This document shows, piece after piece, positions 55,979 to 64,000 of a stretch of DNA of 64,000 nt (the first letter of the stretch is position 1; each line of letters starts with the position of its first letter). The stretch is taken from positions 1 through 64,000 of the forward strand of contig CANFWH010000007.1 in NCBI GenBank assembly GCA_947450645.1, written 5' to 3'. Made by a program: the position numbers and the translations under genes. Under the pieces are notes generated by a model. It worked only from the letters and a program-made list of their open reading frames with translations. It was not told the DNA's origin and made no database searches. The DNA is from Comamonadaceae bacterium (lineage in GTDB: Bacteria > Pseudomonadota > Gammaproteobacteria > Burkholderiales > Burkholderiaceae_C).

Positions 55979-57126
55979 ATGGACCTCCCGCTCTTCATCT
56001 GATGGTTCTCTTTATCCACGCGCAGCACGATAGCAATAGAGATGAGATTGAGCAAAATCGCGGAACCGCCATAGCTCATCAGCGGCAGTGTGAGTCCCTT
56101 GGTCGGCAGCGCTCCGAGGTTGACGCCCACATTGATGAACATTTGAAAGCCCATCCAAATTGCCACGCCCTGCGCCACAAGTCCTGCAAATACGCGATCC
56201 ATGGCGATGGCTTGGCGACCAATGAAGATCATTTTTTTGACCATCCAAAAGAAGAGCACCAGCACGGTAAGCACACCGACCAGTCCAAACTCTTCGCCAA
56301 TCACCGCCAGCATAAAGTCAGTATGTGCTTCGGGCAGCCAATGCATTTTTTCGACACTACCGCCTAAGCCCACGCCAAAAATTTCACCGCGTCCGAGGGC
56401 AATCAGTGAGTGCGAGAGTTGATAGCCTTTGCCCAGCGCATGGACTTCTGTCCATGGATCAAGATAGGCAAAAATGCGCTCGCGCCGCCAAGGGGAAAAG
56501 CCCACCATGCAAGCAAACGCGATGACCAAAATAAGGGCAATCAAAAAGAACATGCGGGCGTTGACACCGCCCAAAAACAAAATACCCATGGCGATGACGG
56601 CGATCACCATAAATGCGCCCATGTCGGGCTCTGCCAGTAACAGCACGCCCGTCAGCGCCACTGCCGAGGCCATAGGCCACACGGCTTTGATGAAGTTTTC
56701 TCGCAGCGCCATTTTGCGCACCATGTAGTTAGACGCATAAAGCAGCACGGCAAACTTGGCAAATTCGGAGGGTTGAAAATTCATAAAACCAAGGCCTATC
56801 CAACGCCTTGCCCCATTTACGCCTTTGCCCACATGCGGAATTAAAACCAAGAACAACAGCACCAGCGCAACAATAAAAATGGTAGGGGCTGCACGCTCCC
56901 ACATGGCCATCGGGATTTGGTAGGCAATACCTGCGGCAATGATGGCAATGCCAAGTGAGAGGATGTGACGATTCAAAAAATACAGATGCGTGTACTTGGC
57001 AAATTTAGGGTTGTCGGGCATACCAATCGTGGTGGAGTACACCATCACCAGCCCCCAAAGTAGCAACGTGCCCATCAACCACAGCACAGTGGTGTCCACG
57101 CTTTCGGTTTGTATGGTGCGACTCAT
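55975..57126 (-). CDS. ftsW: SEDS glycosyltransferase FtsW
   Basis: 383 residues from the ATG at 57126 that overlaps the murD stop; the longer frame to 57246 lies within murD. About ten transmembrane segments. [21 protein letters not shown] and [13 protein letters not shown] are SEDS signatures. It polymerises septal peptidoglycan with the FtsI encoded at the right edge. Confidence 0.96.
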   Translation of the reverse strand: MSRTIQTESVDTTVLWLMGTLLLWGLVMVYSTTIGMPDNPKFAKYTHLYFLNRHILSLGIAIIAAGIAYQIPMAMWERAAPTIFIVALVLLFLVLIPHVGKGVNGARRWIGLGFMNFQPSEFAKFAVLLYASNYMVRKMALRENFIKAVWPMASAVALTGVLLLAEPDMGAFMVIAVIAMGILFLGGVNARMFFLIALILVIAFACMVGFSPWRRERIFAYLDPWTEVHALGKGYQLSHSLIALGRGEIFGVGLGGSVEKMHWLPEAHTDFMLAVIGEEFGLVGVLTVLVLFFWMVKKMIFIGRQAIAMDRVFAGLVAQGVAIWMGFQMFINVGVNLGALPTKGLTLPLMSYGGSAILLNLISIAIVLRVDKENHQMKSGRSI

Positions 57127-58592
57127 AGTGCTTCCACGGCGTGCATAAACACCTGGGCGCGGTGTTTGTAATCTTGAAACATATCGAGTGATGCGCAGGC
57201 GGGCGAGAGCAGCACGATGTCGCCACTTTTTGCTATTGTCGCGCACAACGCCACAGCCTCTTGCAGGGAATCGACTCTGCGCAAAGCCAAGCTGGATGTG
57301 GCTTGCAGAGCATCTAAGGCCACCGCAATCTTGTCTGCGTCTTTGCCAATGAGCACGGCTGTGTGAACATATTTTTCAATGGGAGCGATGAGTGGCGCAA
57401 AGTCTTGGCCTTTGCCATCGCCACCCAAAATGACAATTATTTTTTTGCTACCAATGTCGCTAGCTTTGTCCGCCCCAAGACTGGTGAGCGCTGCCACGGT
57501 TGCGCCTACGTTTGTGCCTTTGCTGTCGTCGATGTATTCAACTTCGTTGTGAATGGCAATTGATTCCATGCGGTGCGGCTCACCACGGTACTCGCGCAGG
57601 CCATATAGCATGGGGGCTAGCGGGCAGTCCGCTTGTGCAGCCAATGCCAAAGCAGCTAGGGCGTTGGTCGCGTTATGTGCGCCCCGAATCCGCAGTGCGT
57701 CAGCTGGCATGAGGCGCTGAATCACAAACGGCACGGGCGGCGCGGTCATGCCTTTGCGCAGGCGAGCGGGGGGGTTATCAGACTCAGGCACGGCGCGCAC
57801 CAACCAGTTCATGCCGCCGACCGATTCGATGCCGTACTCGTTCGAGCGAGTGGGCAAGCTGCTTGTCACGTGAATTTGCGTTTGTGCTTTCAGACTTTTG
57901 CCCGAGGCGTGTCCGTAAACGTTTTCTTTGGCAGCCGTATAGGCGTCCATTGAGCCGTGCCAATCCAAGTGGTCTTGCGTGACGTTGAGCACGGTTGCTG
58001 CGCTGGGTTCAAAGTCATCCACGCCGTCGAGTTGAAAACTAGATAACTCCAGCACCCACACTTGTGGGAGATCGTCGAAATGCGCAGTCAAGGTATCTAA
58101 AAGTGCAGGGCCGATATTGCCTGCAACGGCAACAGTTTTACCCGCACGCTCCACCAATTGCCCTGCGAGCGAGGTCACGGTCGTCTTGCCATTCGTGCCT
58201 GTAATGCCAAGCACTTTGGGCGCATAGCCTTGCGACGTTTTGAGCGCCCGTAGCGCATGATTGAAAAGCGTGAGCTCATTGCCAAGCCACAGCCCGCTTG
58301 CCTTGGCGGCCAGCATCACGCCTCCTGTTGCATCTGGACTCAGGCCTGGGCTTTTGAAGACGGCGCGGATGTCCGTGCCTTCAATTAAATCAGCCGTGAA
58401 GGCTTGTGATTTAAATGCGATGCTTGCGCCAGTCGATTTCAATTCATTCAAAGTAGCCAGCTCTGGCGGATTCGCACGGGTGTCCACCACCGTGACCGTT
58501 GCTCCAACGCGCAAACACCAACGCGCCATCGACAGACCCGAAATGCCAAGTCCGAGGATGAGGATGTGTTGGTTTTGCAGCGTTTGATTCAT
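57123..58592 (-). CDS. murD: UDP-N-acetylmuramoyl-L-alanine-D-glutamate ligase
   Basis: 489 residues. [13 protein letters not shown] at the N-terminus, ATP-binding [14 protein letters not shown], the carbamylated-Lys region and [15 protein letters not shown] are seen. Somewhat longer than the ~440-residue E. coli enzyme because of insertions around residues 230-290. It begins 4 bp after the mraY stop. Confidence 0.96.
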   Translation of the reverse strand: MNQTLQNQHILILGLGISGLSMARWCLRVGATVTVVDTRANPPELATLNELKSTGASIAFKSQAFTADLIEGTDIRAVFKSPGLSPDATGGVMLAAKASGLWLGNELTLFNHALRALKTSQGYAPKVLGITGTNGKTTVTSLAGQLVERAGKTVAVAGNIGPALLDTLTAHFDDLPQVWVLELSSFQLDGVDDFEPSAATVLNVTQDHLDWHGSMDAYTAAKENVYGHASGKSLKAQTQIHVTSSLPTRSNEYGIESVGGMNWLVRAVPESDNPPARLRKGMTAPPVPFVIQRLMPADALRIRGAHNATNALAALALAAQADCPLAPMLYGLREYRGEPHRMESIAIHNEVEYIDDSKGTNVGATVAALTSLGADKASDIGSKKIIVILGGDGKGQDFAPLIAPIEKYVHTAVLIGKDADKIAVALDALQATSSLALRRVDSLQEAVALCATIAKSGDIVLLSPACASLDMFQDYKHRAQVFMHAVEAL

Positions 58593-58596
58593 TTGT

Positions 58597-59775
58597 TTAT
58601 CGCAGCTTCAAAGTCGATAGACCGACCAAGCAAAGCAGCATGGTGATAATCCAAAAGCGAACCACGACTTGGGTTTCTGCCCAGCCTGATTTTTCAAAAT
58701 GGTGGTGCAGTGGTGCCATTTTTAAGATGCGTCTGCCAGTGCCAAATTTACGTTTGGTGTATTTGAAGAAGCTCACTTGCAGCATCACTGAGAGTGCCTC
58801 AACCACAAAAATGCCACCCATGATGGCCAGCACAATTTCTTGCCGCACGATGATGGCAATCGTGCCAAGCGCCGCGCCAAGCGCCAGCGCACCGACGTCG
58901 CCCATAAACACTTGCGCAGGATGTGTGTTGAACCACAAAAAGGCCAAGCCCGCGCCAGCCATGGCCGAGCAGAAGATGAGTAGTTCACCCGCGCCTTGGA
59001 TGTGCGGCAAGAATAAGTACTTGGAATAGACCACGCTACCAGTGACGTAAGCGAATACACCCAGCGCCGAGCCCACCATCACTACGGGCATGATGGCGAG
59101 GCCATCTAGTCCATCAGTGAGGTTGACGGCATTGCTCGATCCGACAATCACAAGGTAGGTGAGCACGACAAAACCGAGTACACCTAGTGGGTAGCTAATC
59201 TCTTTAAAGAAAGGAACGAGCAACCCTGCTTGGGGTGGCAAGTTCACGTCAAAGCCAGATTGAATCCATTGAAAAAAGAGTTCAATCACACGCATATTGG
59301 TGTTCTCTGAAATGCTAAACACCAAATAAAGGGCAGCGAGAATGCCAATGACGGATTGCCAAAAATACTTGTCGCGACTGCGCATGCCTTCAGGGTCTTT
59401 GCCCACGACCTTTTTCCAATCGTCTGCCCAGCCGATGGCGCCAAAGCCTAGCGTGACAATTAAAACAATCCAAACGAAACGATTGCTCCAATCCGCCCAC
59501 AGCAAAGTAGAGATGGCGATGCACGTCAAGATGAGTACACCGCCCATCGTGGGCGTGCCACTTTTGACCAAGTGTGATTCCATGCCATAAGCGCGCACGG
59601 GCTGTCCAACCTTGAGTGCCGTCAACATCCGAATCACGGAGGGGCCAATGGCAAGGCCGAGCACCAGCGCCGTCATCGCGGCCATCACGGCGCGAAAGGT
59701 GAGGTAGTCCACGACGCGCAAAAACTTGAGGTCGGGGTAAATGCTTTGCAGCCAATGGGTGAGGCTAAGCAGCAT
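58597..59775 (-). CDS. mraY: phospho-N-acetylmuramoyl-pentapeptide transferase
   Basis: 392 residues with about ten transmembrane segments. Makes lipid I from undecaprenyl phosphate. [28 protein letters not shown] (catalytic Asp) and the [11 protein letters not shown] loop are diagnostic. It overlaps the murF stop by 11 bp. Confidence 0.97.
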   Translation of the reverse strand: MLLSLTHWLQSIYPDLKFLRVVDYLTFRAVMAAMTALVLGLAIGPSVIRMLTALKVGQPVRAYGMESHLVKSGTPTMGGVLILTCIAISTLLWADWSNRFVWIVLIVTLGFGAIGWADDWKKVVGKDPEGMRSRDKYFWQSVIGILAALYLVFSISENTNMRVIELFFQWIQSGFDVNLPPQAGLLVPFFKEISYPLGVLGFVVLTYLVIVGSSNAVNLTDGLDGLAIMPVVMVGSALGVFAYVTGSVVYSKYLFLPHIQGAGELLIFCSAMAGAGLAFLWFNTHPAQVFMGDVGALALGAALGTIAIIVRQEIVLAIMGGIFVVEALSVMLQVSFFKYTKRKFGTGRRILKMAPLHHHFEKSGWAETQVVVRFWIITMLLCLVGLSTLKLR

Positions 59776-61213
59776 GGGCGGTCTCCTGATATTTTTGTTC
59801 TAAATGCTTCACCACGCGCTCCATCTTCATAAAGCGCGAACCTTTGACGAGAATGGACACAACCCTTTTGTCAGCTCGCGCTGACATTTCCCCTATTGCC
59901 ATAGGGGCAAACGAATTCACGGCTGCGAGTAGAGATTCGATACTTTCAAAATGCGTCCTACCTGCGTGCTGGCACAGATCCCCCAGCGTCCAAAATTGAT
60001 CGATGCCGCGTGCCTTGGCATACGCGCCTACTTCGGCATGAAACGCGGGGCCTTGGTCACCTACCTCGCCCATGTCGCCCAAAATCAGAAGGCGCGGCGC
60101 TGGCAAATCCATCAGCATGTCAATGGCGGCAATCACCGAATCAGGATTGGCGTTATAGGTGTCATCCACCAAGGTGATCGCCGTCTCACCCTCGCCCAAT
60201 TGCACCGTGCGTGAGCGTCCCGCCACAGCCGTAAAGCCCTGTAAGCCTTGCTGGATATGGCTTGGCGGCACGCCTGCCGCAAGTGCGCAGGCGACAGCCG
60301 CTAAAGAATTTTTGACATTGTGCTTGCCCGCCATGTGGAGCGCATAGCTGATCTCGCCTTGCGGCGTCGATGCGGTGACTTGCCACGCACCCGCGCCCCA
60401 AACAAAGTTGGCAGCGATGTCGGCATTTGCAAATCCGAACGTCAGCACGTTGCGTTTGCCTGCTAACTCTCGCCATACCGATGTGTAGGCGTCATCTGCT
60501 GGAAACACCGCTGTGCCGTCAGTTGGCAAGCTTGCAATCACCGCGCCGTTTTCGCGCGCGACCGCTTCTACCGTACCCATAAATTCTTGATGCTCGCGCT
60601 GCGCGTTATTGACCACAGCCACCGTAGGCGCTGTCATGGCGGCTAGCGCTGCAATCTCGCCGATGTGGTTCATGCCGAGTTCGACGACGGCACAGTCAAT
60701 CGATTCGCGTAGTCGCAAGAGCGTGAGCGGCACGCCAATGTCGTTATTGAAATTGCCGGCGGTGGCAAGCGCTGCATCGCCCCTCCAAGCTTTCAAAATG
60801 CTGGCAATCATTTGCGTGAGCGTCGTCTTGCCATTGCTGCCCGTGACCGCAATCACAGGGATGTTTTTTGCGCTCGCAAGATGTGCTCGCCAATTTTTAG
60901 CGAGTAAGCCAAGAGCGACTTTGGTGTCTGCAACTTCAAGTCCTGATAAGCCAAGCTCAGCGAGTGATCTGCCCGCTAGGCCATGCTGAATAAGGCTTGC
61001 AGCAGGGCAGTTTTGGGTATCTGCGCTGATAAATGAAGTCAAAAAATCATGCGCATCAAAGCGCTCGCCTTTGAGCGCGACGAATAAATCGCTTACTTGC
61101 AAACTGCGCGTGTCGGTATGGACGCGTGTGAATGTGATCCCGCCATCGCCAATCAGCTTGGAGCTGGGGAGTAGCTGATGAGCGAGCGCGAGCGTCATCA
61201 TGGGGTTGTTCAT
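59765..61213 (-). CDS. murF: UDP-N-acetylmuramoyl-tripeptide-D-alanyl-D-alanine ligase
   Basis: 482 residues from the ATG at 61213 overlapping the murE stop. ATP-binding [14 protein letters not shown], central [15 protein letters not shown] and the [15 protein letters not shown] motif identify MurF, which adds D-Ala-D-Ala made by the nearby Ddl. Confidence 0.96.
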   Translation of the reverse strand: MNNPMMTLALAHQLLPSSKLIGDGGITFTRVHTDTRSLQVSDLFVALKGERFDAHDFLTSFISADTQNCPAASLIQHGLAGRSLAELGLSGLEVADTKVALGLLAKNWRAHLASAKNIPVIAVTGSNGKTTLTQMIASILKAWRGDAALATAGNFNNDIGVPLTLLRLRESIDCAVVELGMNHIGEIAALAAMTAPTVAVVNNAQREHQEFMGTVEAVARENGAVIASLPTDGTAVFPADDAYTSVWRELAGKRNVLTFGFANADIAANFVWGAGAWQVTASTPQGEISYALHMAGKHNVKNSLAAVACALAAGVPPSHIQQGLQGFTAVAGRSRTVQLGEGETAITLVDDTYNANPDSVIAAIDMLMDLPAPRLLILGDMGEVGDQGPAFHAEVGAYAKARGIDQFWTLGDLCQHAGRTHFESIESLLAAVNSFAPMAIGEMSARADKRVVSILVKGSRFMKMERVVKHLEQKYQETAHAA

Positions 61214-62721
61214 GATGGAGCTCTCCACTTTGCTAACGCTGCGCGTGCATGTGCTTGATCGCTAAACGGATGTTTAATTCCTTCGAGCTCTTGATAGTCT
61301 TCATGCCCCTTGCCAGCGATCACAATGACATCTTCGGCCTTCGCTTGCGCAATCGTTTCGCTGACCGCCAAGGCGCGATCAACTTGTACTTGCACGCTAC
61401 TGTCTTCTCCCGTTCCGAGCAAAATTTGCGCAATGATGCTGCTGGGATGTTCATCCCTTGGGTTGTCGCTGGTGATGACGACGTTGTCCGCAAAGCGTTT
61501 GGCCATCGCGCCCATCATGGGGCGTTTGGTGGCATCGCGGTTGCCGCCGCAACCAAACACGCACCAAAGTTTTCCACCGCGCAAGTTCGCGACTTCGCGC
61601 AGAGCGATGAGTACTTTTTCGAGCGCATCAGGCGTATGCGCGTAATCCACCACAGCGAGTGGTTGGCTTGCTTTGGAGACGACTTCTAATCGTCCTGGCA
61701 CAGCACTTATTGCCTCGCAGCCCTTGATGGCTAAGGCGAGCGGGCAACCTAGGCTGCGCATGGCGGCGATGATGCCGAGCAAATTACTGACGTTATAACG
61801 ACCCACTAAAGTGGTTTGTATAGGGTAAGTGTCGTTGGCTTCGACTACTTCAAACGCTAAGCCTTTGCTGGTAGTTGTGATCTCTTTGGCTATTAAGCGA
61901 GGCGCCATTTTGTGGCTGTTGGCATTGATGGAAAAAGTCCAAAGATCTACATCTTTTGGCAATCGATCAAGCAAAGCCAGACCTTGCGCATCATCGATAT
62001 TAATAACGGCGGCTTTTAATTCGGGCCAATCAAAGAGTGCCGCTTTGGCTTGCCAATAGGCTTCCATCGTGCCGTGATAGTCGAGATGATCGTGCGTGAA
62101 GTTGGTGAACACGGCGGTGTGGATGCGCGTGCCATTTAAGCGCCCTTCAACGATGCCGATAGACGATGCTTCTAGAGCGACCGCCTTGCAACTCATATTC
62201 ACAAAGGCTTGAAGGCGTGCTTGCAGTAGCACGGGGTCGGGTGTGGTGAGGCCGTTGTTTTCAATTGCGCCAACCAATCCCGTGCCCAGCGTACCGACAA
62301 CGGCGCAACGCTGCCTGTGCGCTTCAGGCAATGCAGATAACGCCTGCGCGAGCCACCAACTGCTAGATGTTTTGCCGTTTGTGCCCGTGAAGGCGACGAT
62401 GTTGAGCTGCTTGCTTGGCACGCCATAAAACGTAGAGGCAATCTCACCCGATGCGGCCTTCAATCCTGCATAGGCTCTAGTAGAAGCCATATCCAGTAAG
62501 GCTTGCGGGGCATCTTCTGCTTCCATTAAAGCCGCAACCGCACCGCTTGCTAATGCGTTTGAAATGAAGGCTCGGCCATCGACTGCGGTGCCTGGCCACG
62601 CAATAAAAGCATCGTTAGTTTGGATGCGGCGGCTATCTGTGGTCAGGCCTGCTACGCCACTCGCGCGTAGCCACGCCACGGCGGATAAGGGGTCGCGCAG
62701 GATCGTTCGCTCGGCGTTCAC
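61210..62721 (-). CDS. murE: UDP-N-acetylmuramoylalanyl-D-glutamate-2,6-diaminopimelate ligase
   Basis: 503 residues. ATP-binding FTGTNGKTSSSWW, and DNPRDEHP, the motif that selects meso-diaminopimelate and so predicts A1gamma-type peptidoglycan. Its start overlaps the ftsI stop as ATGA. Confidence 0.96.
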   Translation of the reverse strand: MNAERTILRDPLSAVAWLRASGVAGLTTDSRRIQTNDAFIAWPGTAVDGRAFISNALASGAVAALMEAEDAPQALLDMASTRAYAGLKAASGEIASTFYGVPSKQLNIVAFTGTNGKTSSSWWLAQALSALPEAHRQRCAVVGTLGTGLVGAIENNGLTTPDPVLLQARLQAFVNMSCKAVALEASSIGIVEGRLNGTRIHTAVFTNFTHDHLDYHGTMEAYWQAKAALFDWPELKAAVINIDDAQGLALLDRLPKDVDLWTFSINANSHKMAPRLIAKEITTTSKGLAFEVVEANDTYPIQTTLVGRYNVSNLLGIIAAMRSLGCPLALAIKGCEAISAVPGRLEVVSKASQPLAVVDYAHTPDALEKVLIALREVANLRGGKLWCVFGCGGNRDATKRPMMGAMAKRFADNVVITSDNPRDEHPSSIIAQILLGTGEDSSVQVQVDRALAVSETIAQAKAEDVIVIAGKGHEDYQELEGIKHPFSDQAHARAALAKWRAPS

Positions 62722-64000
62722 GTGCTTTCCTCGACTGCTTTGACCGCGATTTGCGGCTTGACGGCGAGATCAGGCGGCACACCCACTAAGCGCAAAGCTT
62801 CGCTAATGGTTTTAGAAAAAACGGGTGCGGCCACTTCGCCGCCAAAATGCTTGCCATTGCTGGGTTCGTCAATCGATACCGCCATGACTAGGCGCGGCTT
62901 GTCAATGGGTGCCATGCCAACAAAAGTGCTGCGGTATTTTTTGGCCGCATAGCCCCTGCCTTCGTGCTTGTATGCCGTGCCCGTTTTTCCGCCAACGGTA
63001 TAGCCAACGGTTTGCGCTTGTGGTGCTGTGCCGCCTTTGCTGGTGGCCATTTGCAGCATATGTCGCACAGCTTGTGCATTGGAGACACTGATGAGTCTTT
63101 GAGTCGATTGCCCTGCGTTTTGTGTTTGATTCAAAAGCAAGGCCGGCGCTAGCACCACGCCATCACGTGCGATCACGCCGTACGCCTGCGCGAGCTGAAA
63201 TAAGCTCATGGATAGCCCATAGCCATAACTCATGGTGGCTTGCTCAATCGGACGCCAAGTTTTAGCGGTGCGCAGTTTGCCGCTCACTACGCCTGGAAAT
63301 GGCAAGGCGGGTTTTTGTCCAATACCCAACTGACTATAGAAATCTCGTATGGCGCTGGCGGGCATTTGCAAGGCAATTTTGACCGTGCCAACGTTGCTCG
63401 ACATTTGAATAATTTGCTCGACCGTGAGCCAGTTTTCATGTGCTTCGGCGTCACTGATTTTTGCGCCTTGTACGATGATGGAGCCTGGCGCTGTGGCGAA
63501 TTTGGTAGTGGGTGTGACGAGTCCACGCTCTAGCGCCAGCGCGATGGTGAGCGGCTTCATCACCGAGCCAGGCTCGAAGCTGTCGGCTAGTGCGCGATTG
63601 CGCGGCCCGACGGTTTTATCTGCATCAAAATTGACTAAGGCGAGGACGTTATTGGTTTGCACATCCAAGATGACTGCCGAGCCGCTTTTGGCGCGTTGGT
63701 CAAGTACTGCCTCTTTGAGTTTTTGATAAGCAATAAATTGAATCTTGTTATCAATCGTGAGCTTGATATCTTTGCCATCGACTGGTGCGACACGCTCGCC
63801 CACATCTTCGACGATGCGACCCATCCGATCTTTAATCACACGGCGCGAGCCGCTTTGCCCTGATAAATCAGCATCAAAGACGAGTTCAAACCCTTGCAGC
63901 CCTTTGCCATCGGCGTCTAGTGAGCCCACCAATTGTGTCGCGACTTCGCCTTCGGGGTATTGGCGACGTGATTCCGTTCGTGTGAAGAGGCCGTCAAGTC
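62718..64000 (-). CDS. ftsI: peptidoglycan D,D-transpeptidase FtsI, C-terminal part (gene runs off window)
   Basis: At least 427 codons are present and the frame is open to the right edge, reading ...LDGLFTRTESRRQYPEGEVA there. Penicillin-binding motifs are visible: the active-site Ser in FEPGSVMKPLT (SxxK), QMSSNVGT (SxN) and GGKTGTAY (KTG). The N-terminal membrane anchor lies outside. It is the septal PBP3 and, with ftsW, part of the divisome. The rest of the dcw cluster (mraZ, rsmH, ftsL) should lie to the right. Confidence 0.96.
   Translation of the reverse strand, partial: LDGLFTRTESRRQYPEGEVATQLVGSLDADGKGLQGFELVFDADLSGQSGSRRVIKDRMGRIVEDVGERVAPVDGKDIKLTIDNKIQFIAYQKLKEAVLDQRAKSGSAVILDVQTNNVLALVNFDADKTVGPRNRALADSFEPGSVMKPLTIALALERGLVTPTTKFATAPGSIIVQGAKISDAEAHENWLTVEQIIQMSSNVGTVKIALQMPASAIRDFYSQLGIGQKPALPFPGVVSGKLRTAKTWRPIEQATMSYGYGLSMSLFQLAQAYGVIARDGVVLAPALLLNQTQNAGQSTQRLISVSNAQAVRHMLQMATSKGGTAPQAQTVGYTVGGKTGTAYKHEGRGYAAKKYRSTFVGMAPIDKPRLVMAVSIDEPSNGKHFGGEVAAPVFSKTISEALRLVGVPPDLAVKPQIAVKAVEEST

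Overview
The window is a gene-dense stretch of roughly 53 % GC (estimated by eye) from a betaproteobacterium, most likely Burkholderiales. The evidence is the division/cell-wall (dcw) cluster ending ftsQ-ftsA-ftsZ-lpxC, a GTP-type PEP carboxykinase, Coq7, a Bug-type tricarboxylate-binding protein, a TonB-ExbB-ExbD-ExbD set and the hemA-prfA-prmC-grxD order. I cannot name the genus. No rRNA, tRNA, CRISPR array or prophage is visible.

Layout. 1-1137: a small mobile-element scar. The start of an IS3-family orfA runs off the left edge, its end cuts off a secreted alpha/beta hydrolase, and the following ~390 bp without an intact gene hold a 26-bp inverted repeat, three direct repeats and a TniQ-like fragment. 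1138-8152: glmS, a DUF4143 ATPase, an FAD oxidoreductase, and a YHYH lipoprotein next to a MORN-SCO1 fusion. 8097-23417 (minus): a nearly gapless run yajC-secD-secF-aminotransferase-serC-yhdP-histidine kinase-response regulator-CPA2 antiporter-MetE-like-ApbA/PanE-like. It is separated from the lipA-SIMPL pair by a clear intrinsic terminator. 25215-29067 (plus): tonB-exbB-exbD1-exbD2-glk-coq7, with several 4-bp stop/start overlaps. 29077-37792: two paralogous lipoproteins, a 45-residue membrane peptide, pckG, an orphan antitoxin-like gene, a secreted MORN/coiled-coil protein divergent from a VapBC module, an alpha/beta hydrolase, aroE and a Bug protein. 37789-41048: Gfo/Idh/MocA oxidoreductase, ugpC-ugpQ and a small membrane protein. 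41087-48124: hemA-prfA-[RelE-type TA]-prmC-tag-[methyltransferase-like, AT-rich HEPN-like gene]-grxD-TSUP permease. 48131-64000 (minus): ftsI(partial)-murE-murF-mraY-murD-ftsW-murG-murC-ddlB-ftsQ-ftsA-ftsZ-lpxC.

How it works together. Most of the window is housekeeping: peptidoglycan precursor synthesis and the divisome, protein export, envelope maintenance (YhdP, LpxC), amino-sugar, serine, shikimate and haem synthesis, translation termination, and outer-membrane energisation. The accessory interest lies in small insertions between conserved genes. These are the IS/transposon scar, two toxin-antitoxin modules plus one orphan antitoxin, an AT-rich gene with a possible HEPN RNase motif, a dRS3-like repeat that codes for part of a signal peptide, and a 21-bp near-palindrome that recurs inside unrelated coding regions. 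The genome is very compact: several convergent gene pairs share their stop codons, and some divergent pairs have starts only 13-46 bp apart.
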